Positions 1 to 6,786 of a stretch of DNA of 8,105 bases are shown piece by piece (within the stretch, counting starts at the first letter, position 1; each line of letters opens with the position of its first letter). Source of the stretch: an uncultured Ruminococcus sp. (GTDB lineage: Bacteria > Bacillota > Clostridia > Oscillospirales > CAG-272); the NCBI GenBank assembly GCA_902797495.1, contig CADBTH010000208.1, positions 1-8,105 of the forward strand, read 5' to 3'. The notes beneath the pieces were generated by a model. It was given only the letters and a program-made list of their open reading frames with translations, made no database searches and had not been told where the DNA came from. A program made the translations under genes and the position numbers.

Positions 1-1
1 A

Positions 2-640
2 TACGAGGACGGCCGTCCCGTCAGGATCGACACGATAGTAGTATCCACTCAGCACAGCGAGGAAGTCGAGCTCGACCGCATCAGAACAGATATAATCAGA
101 TACGTCATCAAACCCGTCATCCCCGAGGGAATGATCGACGAGAACACGAAGATCCACGTCAATCCGACGGGGCGTTTCGTCGTCGGCGGCCCTCACGGAG
201 ACTCGGGACTTACGGGGCGCAAGATAATCGTCGACACCTACGGCGGCTACTCCCGCCACGGCGGCGGAGCGTTCTCCGGCAAGGACCCGACGAAGGTCGA
301 CCGAAGCGGCGCATACATGGCGAGATACCTCGCTAAAAACGTCGTCGCCGCAGGGCTTGCGGACAAGTGCGAGGTTCAGATAGCGTACGCCATCGGCGTC
401 GCCCACCCCGTATCCCTTCTCGTCGAGACGTTCGGCACCTCAAAAGTCGGCGAGGACGTCATCGCGGACAAGCTCGAAGAGCTGGTCGATCTCAGACCCG
501 CCGCAATAATCGAGCGCTTCGACCTGCGCCGCCCGATCTACACTCCCCTCTCCGCTTACGGCCACATGGGACGCGAGGACCTGAACGTACCGTGGGAAAA
601 GACCGACCTTGCGGAAGAGCTGAAAAAACTCCTCAAATAA
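2..640 (+). CDS. metK: S-adenosylmethionine synthetase (methionine adenosyltransferase), C-terminal part
   Basis: The frame is open from the window edge to TAA at 638-640 and encodes 212 residues, a little over half of the usual ~395-residue enzyme; the 5' end lies outside the window. The enzyme makes S-adenosylmethionine from ATP and methionine in the cytoplasm, releasing phosphate and pyrophosphate. Seen directly: the VSTQHSE segment near the start, the NPTGRFVVGGPHGDSGLTG stretch, and the second family signature GGGAFSGKDPTKVDRSGAY (from about position 262), which carries conserved phosphate- and K+-site residues. The C-terminal IAYAIGVAHPVSL and late GHMGRED segments are also typical. The stop is followed within 20 nt by an intrinsic terminator, so metK ends its own transcription unit. 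The identification is secure; only the N-terminal part cannot be judged. Confidence 0.97.
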   Translation, partial: YEDGRPVRIDTIVVSTQHSEEVELDRIRTDIIRYVIKPVIPEGMIDENTKIHVNPTGRFVVGGPHGDSGLTGRKIIVDTYGGYSRHGGGAFSGKDPTKVDRSGAYMARYLAKNVVAAGLADKCEVQIAYAIGVAHPVSLLVETFGTSKVGEDVIADKLEELVDLRPAAIIERFDLRRPIYTPLSAYGHMGREDLNVPWEKTDLAEELKKLLK

Positions 641-658
641 ACAAAAAACGCATAACCG

Positions 659-685
659 CCGCCCGGTTTTCCGGGCGGTTTTTTT
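659..685 (+). terminator. Rho-independent terminator of metK
   Basis: A perfect 8-bp GC-rich stem, CCGCCCGG (659-666) with CCGGGCGG (671-678), encloses a TTTT loop and is followed directly by seven T residues (679-685). It lies 19 nt after the metK stop codon and before the recD2 promoter, so it separates the two transcription units. Confidence 0.95.
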
Positions 686-704
686 CGCAATTTATTGAAT
701 TTTA

Positions 705-733
705 TTGACACCAAAATGAATCTATAATATAAT
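705..733 (+). promoter_or_regulatory. Consensus sigma-A (sigma-70 type) promoter for recD2
   Basis: TTGACA (705-710) and TATAAT (728-733) are separated by exactly 17 nt, a perfect housekeeping promoter. A second TATAAT at 723-728 overlaps it, but its 12-nt spacing from the -35 box is too short. The element sits in an AT-rich pocket between the metK terminator and the recD2 start at 771. It probably drives recD2, the intron inside it and the two downstream genes, since no other obvious promoter was seen before them. Confidence 0.85.
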
Positions 734-770
734 TGAATAGATAAAGAATCCATGCGAAGGAGGCGGCAAA

Positions 771-2784
771 ATGGCGGACGGCGAGCACATCGAAATCAGA
801 GGGACGGTCGATTCCATCATTTTCTCCAACGCGGAAAACGGGTACGCGGTATGCGAGATCGAGGAGGAGGGGACGGGCGAGCCCGTAGTCCTCACGGGTA
901 TCATGCCGTATATCGCGGAGGGCGACGTCATCGAGGCGCGCGGAACGTGGGTCATACACCCGACTTACGGCCGTCAGCTCAAAGTCGCGGAGTTCGACAA
1001 GGCGCTTCCCGTGGGACGGGATCAGATACAGAGATACCTCGCCTCGGGCGCCGTCAAGGGAGTCGGCCCGAAGACCGCGCTGAAGATCGTCGACAAGTTC
1101 GGAGAAGAGACTTTCGAGGTGATGGGGCGCCATCCGGAATGGCTCGCCGAGATACCCGGAGTCAGCCTCAAAAAGGCGCGCGAGATCGGAAAATCGTTCA
1201 ACGAGGCGGCGGGCGCGAGAAACGTCATGATCCGTTTCAGAGACTACCTCTCCGACTCCGCTTCGATGAAGATATACAAGAAGTGGGGCTCTGCGGCGAT
1301 AGACCGCATAAAGGAAAACCCGTATATACTGTGCGAGCAGATACAGGGCATCGGCTTTACGAAGGCGGACGCGGTGGCGATGAGTTTCGGCATCGCGAAG
1401 AATTCGCCCTTCCGCATCTCCGGCGGGATAGTGTCGTTCCTTCGCGGAGTATCCGCGAAAGAGGGTCACACCTGCATGCCGGTATCCGCTCTCAAAGAGC
1501 GGTGCGCGGAGATGCTCGGCGTCGACCCCGAGGAAGTTCACGATATCGTTCTCGAAATGCTGATAGCGGCGAAGCTGCGCGTCGTCACGCGGAACGACGA
1601 AAAATACGTCTATCTTCCCGAGTTCTACAACGCGGAAAAATATATAGCTCAGAAGCTCTGCCTTCTGAAGAACAGATGCGAGACCTTCGAGTTCGACGAC
1701 GCGGAACGGCTTATATACAGACTTGAAGCGACGAACGGGATCACTTACGACGCGCTTCAGCGCGAGGCGATCTGCGACTGTCTGAAGTCGGGAGTCATGA
1801 TTCTGACGGGCGGCCCCGGCACGGGAAAGACGACGGTCATCAAAGCGATAATCTCGATATTCAAATCTCTCGGCATGGACATCGCTCTCGCCGCGCCGAC
1901 GGGACGCGCCGCAAAGCGGATGAGCGAGGCGACGGTATACGAGGCTAAGACGATCCACCGCCTGCTCTGCATGGAGTTCACGGGCGACGGCGAGACGGGG
2001 CGTTTTCTCAAGGACGAACACGACAGGCTCGACGAGGACGTCTTTATCATAGACGAGTCGTCGATGATAGACGTTCTGCTGATGGAAGCTTTTCTCAAGG
2101 CTGTCAAGCCCGGCGCGAGGGTGATCTTCATAGGAGACGCGGATCAGCTCCCGCCGGTCGGTGCGGGCAACGTCTTCTCCGACCTGATAAAGAGCGGAGA
2201 GTTCGACACGGTCAAGCTGAAGACGATCTTCCGCCAGGAGAGCGGAAGCATGATAATACCGAACGCGCACGCGATCAACAACGGTCAGATGCCCGATATT
2301 TCGAACAAAAACGAAGACTTCTTCTTCATGCCGCGCGAGAGCGACGAAGAGACGGCGCAGACCGTCGCCTCTCTCTACCGCGAGAGGCTTCCGCGCACAT
2401 ACGGCGAGGATATCATATCTCAGATCCAGGTCATGTCCCCGTCGCGCAAGGGCGCGTGCGGAACGGACAGCCTCAACCGCCTTCTCCAGGAGGTCATGAA
2501 TCCGCACGAGGCGGGCAAGCGCGAGAGACGTTACGGAGAGACCGTCTTCCGCGAGGGCGACCGCGTCATGCAGACGAAGAACAACTACTCCATCGTTTGG
2601 GAGAAGGACGGTATCGAGGGAGAGGGCATCTTCAACGGAGACATCGGTACGATCAAGGAGATCGACAACGCGGAAGGGCGCTTCGTGATAGAGTTCGACG
2701 ACAAGGTGTGCGATTACGACACCGCCAACCTCGAGGAGCTCGAGCACGCGTGGGCGATAACCGTACACAAGAGCCAGGGGAGCG
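771..2784 (+). CDS. recD2: RecD2-type SF1B DNA helicase, exon 1 (residues 1-671 plus first base of codon 672)
   Basis: RecD2 (RecD/TraA family, YrrC-like) is a 5'-3' ATP-dependent DNA helicase that acts in DNA repair without RecBC. The start is ATG 771, with GAAGGAGG at 756-763 at good spacing. Domains seen in order: an N-terminal OB-like region (about 1-90), helix-hairpin-helix repeats around GAVKGVGPKTA (93-103) and LAEIPGVS (125-132), Walker A GGPGTGKT (347-354), motif Ia LAAPTGRAAKRM (373-384), Walker B IIDESSMID (D428, E429), motif III GDADQLPPVGAGN (Q459), motif IV IFRQ (486-489), and the start of motif V, TVHKSQGS (664-671). The reading frame is interrupted after the first base of codon 672 by a group II intron. 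Joined to exon 2 (5614-5828) it gives 742 residues, normal for the family. Without splicing, translation adds GATRS and stops at 2799-2801, giving 676 residues that lack motif VI. The spliced gene looks intact, so it is annotated as a split gene and not a pseudogene. Confidence 0.95.
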
Positions 2785-3557
2785 GTGCGACACGTTCCTA
2801 ACTGAAAAGGTTAGGCACTTTAGAATTCTTGATAACGATTAGTTATCCCATAAGAATATAAAGGAGAACTCTTAGTTTGAATGGCTGAATGATAGGGCCG
2901 GACTTATTCGGATAACCCCCTTGAAGAGCCATCCCTGATACTCCGACGTGCATCACATAGCGAAAGCTAAGATGTGCGAAGCTCGGTGAAGTCGGCAGAA
3001 AGAGTACCTAAATCAACGAAAAAGATAAGTACAGTTGGTACAAAAGTGGCCAGAGCCCGCCTGCTGAAAAGTCTCCAGTAGAAGACATGGGAAATGATAT
3101 GCCGGGGGTCTATAAATCCCTCATGGTTAGAATGTGCGAGAGCACTGACGAACTTGCGAATGTACGGGTCTAAACTGGCGAGACACGGAAACGTGGAGAT
3201 TCCCCTAAGAGGGACGTCGGTGAGGTAAAGTAAAAATCAGCATCTATGAAATACCTTATACGCGGCAGGCGCGTATGAATCCGACAGGCCCATAGCAAGA
3301 ACCTAAAAGGGACATGTACAGATAGAACTAAGGGAACGTGGAAAGGCATAGAGTATTCGTAAGAATATAAGCGGACGAAGAATAATAAGCCGTTGAATCT
3401 ATGCTGAAAAGCAGTGGTCGAACCGTAGATAGCCTCGGTAATGGAGGCAGGAGGAATGGCCACGAGTCGGTACACTAATGATGACTATACATCACTTAAC
3501 ATTGGATGTTGAGTAAGCCAAAAAGAGGCACTGACATGAAAGTGTAGGTGATGGCCA
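2785..3557 (+). ncRNA. Group II intron ribozyme, 5' portion (domains I-III and start of domain IV)
   Basis: This 773-nt stretch upstream of the intron ORF holds no convincing gene but many stems, as expected for the ribozyme scaffold. Seen by hand: CCTAAC (2797-2802) with GTTAGG just after the 5' end; a long stem CGTGCATC (2947-2954)/GATGTGCG (2971-2978), with G-U wobbles, enclosing TAGC-GAAA-GCTA (2958-2969); CACG-GAAA-CGTG (3184-3195); GCATAG (3346-3351)/CTATGC (3399-3404) enclosing TATTC-GTAA-GAATA (3354-3367); and GCCTC (3432-3436)/GAGGC (3444-3448). The GNRA tetraloops are typical of tertiary-contact loops. Assigning each stem to a subdomain needs a covariance model, so the domain borders are not given. 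The 5' end GTGCG begins domain I. Confidence 0.85.
3175..3179 (+). other. Candidate exon-binding site 2 (EBS2) of the intron
   Basis: CTGGC here is the exact reverse complement of GCCAG at 2773-2777, which occupies exon positions -12 to -8, the usual place of IBS2. It lies about 390 nt into the intron, just before a GAAA-capped hairpin. A 5-nt match can arise by chance, and no good EBS1 was found in the expected area downstream, so this is tentative. Confidence 0.35.
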
Positions 3558-5465
3558 ATGGATCAGAATGATTTGCGAAGAATACCTACTGAGGAAAAGC
3601 TGGTAGGTAAGTCGCGATCTGTTAAAATCAATAAACTCAGATATGCTGAATATTATGGACAGCAAGAATTACAGGACGAGCTCTATGCAAGAAGTTTAGA
3701 GAATGAGACCTTTCCCAAACTCATGTCTTTAATTACCTCAGATGCCAATATAATTATGGCATACAGGTCAATCAAGCGTAACGCCGGGAGTAAAACCCCT
3801 GGAACTGATGGATTAACAATTAAAGACATCGAGAAAATGGAACCAGAAGATGTATGCAAGAAAGTTCGCAATTTGCTTGCAAATTATCATCCGAGGAATG
3901 TTCGAAGAAAAGAGATACCTAAACCTAATGGTAAAGTGAGACCTCTTGGAATCCCGTGCATCTGGGATAGGCTTGTTCAACAATGTATACTGCAAATACT
4001 GGAACCCATCTGTGAAGCAAAATTCTCAGAATGTAGTTTTGGTTTTAGACCTCTTAGGTCGGCTGAAAATGCCATCAATGAGGTTTACAGATACATTAAT
4101 CGTTCCAAGCTGTACTACATGGTTGAAATTGATATTAAGGGATTTTTCGATCATGTCAATCACTCGAAACTCATCAGGCAAATATGGAGTTTAGGTATAC
4201 AAGATAAGCAACTTATATGCGTTATCAAAAATATACTTAAAGCCAAAATACAAATGCCAGATGGTACAATAGTAGAGCCAACAGAAGGAACGCCGCAAGG
4301 TGGAATAATATCCCCTCTTCTTGCAAATATAGTTCTTAATGAATTTGACTGGCACATGGAAAGTCAATGGGGCGAATTTCCACTGGTTCATAGACTAAAA
4401 GGTGGAATCGCTAAGAACGGAACCCCTTCCAAAGGAAGTGCGTTCCGGGAAATGCGTAAAAGGAACCTCAAGGAACTTCATGTAATTAGGTATGCTGATG
4501 ATATTAGGATAATGTGTTCTAATATGTCAGATGCGATAAAAGTTATGCATGGAGCTAAAGAATGGCTTGAAAAGCGCCTTAAACTGGAAGTTTCTGAAGA
4601 AAAGACCAGAGTAGTCAACCTTACAAAAGGATATGGCGAATTTCTGGGCATTAAAATCAGGACAAAAAGTAAAGGTGGTAAAAGAGTTATTGTTTCACAC
4701 ATGTGTGACAAAGCCATTGAAAGAACTAAACTTGCAATAAAAGAGCAGATCAAGGTAATTCAAAGAGCTGGAGACAAACACCTTATTCGTAAGGCTGTCT
4801 CTGACTATAACTCTTTGGTTCGAGGAGTCCATAATTATTACCAGATGGCTACGGACATTACTGAAGACTGTCAAGATATCCATAATGCAACCTATACATC
4901 GTTATACAATCGACTAAAGCCTGTTAGGGGAGCCCTTGATCCCAGATCTGGGGATTACAAGAGATATAAAGGGTGCACGAGAATCTTTAAGTTTCAAGAG
5001 TTTGTAATTTTGCCTATACATTATTGTAGACATCGACAAACCCTTGGGAAAAAGAAAAGCGTGAATCTTTATACTTCTGAAGGAAGAATGTACAGACATA
5101 AGGAATTATCCTTCTCGAATGCATTTCTTTTAAGGGAACTTGCAATGAACCCCATAAGTACACAGTCGGTTGAATACAATGACAATAGACTATCGCTGTT
5201 TTCTGCGCAAAATGGAAAATGTGCTGTAACGGGCGAAGAGTTTTTGGATATCTCAGAAGTACACTGTCACCACAGAGTTCCGAGGAAAGCCGGCGGAGGA
5301 GACAACTATTCTAATCTCATCCTCGTACTCCCGGAAGTTCATAGGTTAATACATGCCAAACAAGAAAATACAATTAGAGAATATGTTTGCGCTCTTAACC
5401 TCAGTGGAAAACAGATGGATAAGGTAAATAGTCTAAGGAAAGAAGCGGGGCAACCCGAAATCTGA
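3558..5465 (+). CDS. ltrA: Group II intron-encoded protein: reverse transcriptase / maturase / HNH endonuclease
   Basis: This 635-residue protein helps the intron RNA fold and splice, cuts the target DNA and reverse-transcribes the intron into it. The start ATG 3558 has AGGTG at 3546-3550 as a modest ribosome binding site, and an in-frame TGA at 3549-3551 blocks any earlier start. Domains in order: RT0-RT2 (about 60-175, with PKPNGKVRPLGIP at 121-133 and FGFRPLRSA at 161-169); RT3 with metal-binding D192 in EIDIKGFFD; RT4 TPQGGIISPLLAN (245-257); RT5 active site YADD (312-315); RT6-7 (about 335-370, including EFLGIKI); thumb/maturase domain X (about 380-480, with YNSLVRGVHNYY); and a C-terminal HNH endonuclease (about 550-600) with CAVTG at C555, CHHRVPRK at 570-577, GGGDNYSNL and VHRLIHA. 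All catalytic residues that can be recognised are present and there is no frameshift, so it looks active. Its AT-rich base use differs clearly from the flanking host genes. The symbol is used by analogy to LtrA. Confidence 0.96.
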   Translation: MDQNDLRRIPTEEKLVGKSRSVKINKLRYAEYYGQQELQDELYARSLENETFPKLMSLITSDANIIMAYRSIKRNAGSKTPGTDGLTIKDIEKMEPEDVCKKVRNLLANYHPRNVRRKEIPKPNGKVRPLGIPCIWDRLVQQCILQILEPICEAKFSECSFGFRPLRSAENAINEVYRYINRSKLYYMVEIDIKGFFDHVNHSKLIRQIWSLGIQDKQLICVIKNILKAKIQMPDGTIVEPTEGTPQGGIISPLLANIVLNEFDWHMESQWGEFPLVHRLKGGIAKNGTPSKGSAFREMRKRNLKELHVIRYADDIRIMCSNMSDAIKVMHGAKEWLEKRLKLEVSEEKTRVVNLTKGYGEFLGIKIRTKSKGGKRVIVSHMCDKAIERTKLAIKEQIKVIQRAGDKHLIRKAVSDYNSLVRGVHNYYQMATDITEDCQDIHNATYTSLYNRLKPVRGALDPRSGDYKRYKGCTRIFKFQEFVILPIHYCRHRQTLGKKKSVNLYTSEGRMYRHKELSFSNAFLLRELAMNPISTQSVEYNDNRLSLFSAQNGKCAVTGEEFLDISEVHCHHRVPRKAGGGDNYSNLILVLPEVHRLIHAKQENTIREYVCALNLSGKQMDKVNSLRKEAGQPEI

Positions 5466-5530
5466 GTTAAATATAGGATAAGAGTTGTTCTAATTTGTGA
5501 TGTAAAAGTATCATTAAGCGAATCGATGGA

Positions 5531-5564
5531 ACGCCGGATGAAGCGAAAGTTTCATGTCCGGTGT
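5531..5564 (+). ncRNA. Group II intron domain V (catalytic hairpin)
   Basis: This exact 34-nt hairpin folds fully by hand. The lower stem ACGCCGG (5531-5537) pairs with CCGGTGT (5558-5564), including one G-U. A 2-nt bulge GT (5556-5557) follows, then an upper stem ATGAAGC (5538-5544) with GTTTCAT (5549-5555), including one G-U, capped by a GAAA tetraloop (5545-5548). The catalytic triad reads CGC (5532-5534), a known variant of the commoner AGC. The 65 nt between the ORF stop and this hairpin (5466-5530) are the remaining 3' part of domain IV and contain no other gene. Confidence 0.93.
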
Positions 5565-5566
5565 GA

Positions 5567-5613
5567 GGCGGGGGAAAACCTGAAGATTATATCAAAGGGT
5601 TACCTATCGCCAT
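5567..5613 (+). ncRNA. Group II intron domain VI with branch-point A, and 3' splice site
   Basis: GGCGG (5567-5571) pairs with TCGCC (5607-5611). A5606 is left bulged, then GGG (5572-5574) pairs with CCT (5603-5605). After an A-rich internal loop, AACC (5577-5580) pairs with GGTT (5598-5601). The bulged A is the eighth nucleotide from the intron end, as expected for the lariat branch point of group II introns. The intron ends in AT at 5613, and exon 2 begins with AG. Confidence 0.88.
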
Positions 5614-5828
5614 AGTACGGGGTCGTGATACTTCCCCTCTACCGCACCGCTCCGATGCTTCTGACGAGGAACCTCTTCTATACGGCGGTCACGAGGGCGA
5701 AGAACATAGTCATTCTCGTCGGCAGCCGCTACGTTATAACCAGAATGGTGGAAAACGATATGGAGGCGGTGAGATACACAGGCCTTCTTGAGATGATAAA
5801 AAAAGAAAGCGGAAGGGACTTGGCATGA
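5614..5828 (+). CDS. recD2: RecD2-type SF1B DNA helicase, exon 2 (residues 672-742)
   Basis: This is the 3' end of the helicase gene begun at 771. Read after splicing it continues E-YGVVILPLYR, completing motif V, then motif VI FYTAVTRAKNIVILVG (about 693-708), whose Arg699 is the expected arginine finger contacting ATP. It ends at TGA 5826-5828. On its own the segment would start only at GTG 5625, without a clear ribosome binding site, and would be a non-functional 67-residue fragment, so it should be read as an exon and not a separate gene. Its GC-rich composition matches exon 1 and not the intron. The stop codon overlaps the next start in ATGA (5825-5828), pointing to translational coupling with the dehydrogenase gene. 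Confidence 0.94.
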
Positions 5829-6772
5829 AAATAGTTTGCACGGATATCTCGAGCGTCAGCGCGGGAGATATCGACACGACTGTATTTGAAAAGTACGGAG
5901 AGGTCGTATTCTACGACGTGACGCCGCCCGAGCTCACGAGCGAGCGGATCAAGGACGCGGACGCGATCCTCGTCAACAAAACGGTGATCGGCCGCGCGGA
6001 GCTTGAAGCGGCGAAGAACTTAAAGTATATAGGTCTTTTCGCGACCGGCTACAACAACATAGACTGCGCCGCCGCAAGGGAGCGCGGGGTCACGGTCTGC
6101 AACGCGGGTCAGTACTCGACCGCCGCCGTCGCTCAGCACACCTTCGCGCTGATGCTCGAGCTGTTCTCGAAGACCGGTTTTTACAACTCCTTCGTCACGG
6201 ACGGAGGCTGGAAGGCGGCGAAGATATTCACGGGATTCGTCGGCGGCACGGACGAGCTTTGCGGAAAGACGCTCGGCGTCGTCGGCTACGGCAGTATCGG
6301 CAGCGCCGTCGCAAAGATCGCGCTCGCGTTCGGTATGAAGGTCATAGTTTACACGAGGACTCCGAAGAACGATGCGTCCGTACGGTTCGTAACGAAGGAG
6401 GAACTGTTCCGCGAAAGCGACGTCATATCGTTCCACTGCCCGCTGACTCCCGAGACCGAAAAAATGCTCGGTGAGGACGCGCTCGCGCTCTGCCGCGACG
6501 GAGTATATATCGTGAACACGTCCCGCGGAGGAGTCATAGACGAGGCGGCGCTCGCCGCCGCGATAAAGAGCGGAAAAGTCCGCGGCGCGGGACTCGACGT
6601 TCTCACGCACGAGCCGATGAGGGACGACTGTCCGCTCTTCGGGCTTGAAAACGTGATCATCACCCCTCACGTCGCGTGGACTCCCCTTGCGACGCGAGAG
6701 AGACTTATGGAAGTTGTAACTTCAAACATCGACGCGTATCTTGAGGGAAGACCGACGAACGTCGTCAACTGA
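5825..6772 (+). CDS. D-isomer-specific 2-hydroxyacid dehydrogenase (glycerate/hydroxypyruvate reductase-like)
   Basis: This 315-residue cytoplasmic oxidoreductase should interconvert a 2-keto acid and its D-2-hydroxy acid with NAD(P)H. The N-terminal catalytic part (about 1-100) and C-terminal lobe flank a Rossmann domain with GYGSIG at 154-159. The catalytic set is complete: R234 in NTSRGG, E263 in THEP, and H282 in TPHVAW. The HVAW context with a following TRERL resembles glycerate dehydrogenase/hydroxypyruvate reductase-like members more than PGDH (SerA), and no ACT domain is present. The second beta strand ends VIVYTRTP (173-180) without the Asp typical of NAD-specific enzymes and with R178, which hints at NADP(H) use (inference). 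The start ATG 5825 overlaps the recD2 stop by 4 nt, with GGAAGGGA at 5811-5818 as ribosome binding site. The exact substrate cannot be read from sequence. Confidence 0.92.
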   Translation: MKIVCTDISSVSAGDIDTTVFEKYGEVVFYDVTPPELTSERIKDADAILVNKTVIGRAELEAAKNLKYIGLFATGYNNIDCAAARERGVTVCNAGQYSTAAVAQHTFALMLELFSKTGFYNSFVTDGGWKAAKIFTGFVGGTDELCGKTLGVVGYGSIGSAVAKIALAFGMKVIVYTRTPKNDASVRFVTKEELFRESDVISFHCPLTPETEKMLGEDALALCRDGVYIVNTSRGGVIDEAALAAAIKSGKVRGAGLDVLTHEPMRDDCPLFGLENVIITPHVAWTPLATRERLMEVVTSNIDAYLEGRPTNVVN

Positions 6773-6786
6773 CACGGAGGAACGAT

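Larger units (their letters stand above)
2785..5613 (+). mobile_element. Group II intron (retroelement) inserted in recD2, sense orientation, 2829 nt
   Basis: Boundaries are set by two independent signals. The 5' end is GTGCG (2785-2789), matching the GTGYG group II consensus, and the 3' end is AT (5612-5613) directly after a domain VI stem. Removing exactly this segment joins G2784 to AG (5614-5615), making GAG (Glu) and restoring motif V of the helicase (KSQGSEYGVVILPL). The element contains a structured 5' region, an RT/maturase/HNH ORF within domain IV, domain V and domain VI with a bulged A. It probably belongs to the IIA/IIB-type introns with endonuclease and not to IIC, because it has a full HNH domain and a 34-nt domain V and is not placed after a terminator hairpin. 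All parts needed for splicing and retrohoming by target-primed reverse transcription appear present. It is more AT-rich than its host: by hand count, positions 3721-3780 have 21/60 G+C against 39/60 in recD2 positions 1021-1080. Confidence 0.95.

Noticed and set aside
723..728. First TATAAT as the -10 box
   Set aside because: Its spacing to TTGACA would be only 12 nt; the overlapping TATAAT at 728-733 has the ideal 17-nt spacing.
752..1726. 324-codon open frame on the plus strand in a second frame of recD2
   Set aside because: It is a strongly Arg/Gly-rich translation typical of a shifted frame of a GC-rich gene, it overlaps recD2 entirely, and the ribosome binding site is better placed for ATG 771.
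702..2768. 688-codon open frame on the minus strand opposite recD2
   Set aside because: It exactly mirrors a well-supported helicase gene in GC-rich sequence, where antisense frames often stay open. Its product is Arg/Leu/Val-rich low-information protein with no recognisable motif.
771..2801. recD2 as a pseudogene truncated by insertion
   Set aside because: The inserted element is a complete-looking self-splicing intron in sense orientation, and its exact removal restores the frame and motif V, so a functional split gene is more likely.
3170..3475. 101-codon minus-strand frame within the intron 5' region
   Set aside because: It lies across ribozyme stems, has no start context, and shows no protein motif. 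It is explained by the structured RNA.
5625..5828. Separate 67-residue gene starting at GTG 5625
   Set aside because: It is the C-terminus of RecD2 (motif VI). The frame joins exactly to exon 1 once the intron is removed, and no convincing ribosome binding site precedes the GTG.
6020..6670. Minus-strand frame opposite the dehydrogenase gene, and similar ones opposite the GH3 gene (6796-7695, 7830-8060)
   Set aside because: They mirror well-identified genes in GC-rich sequence and show no motif or ribosome binding site.
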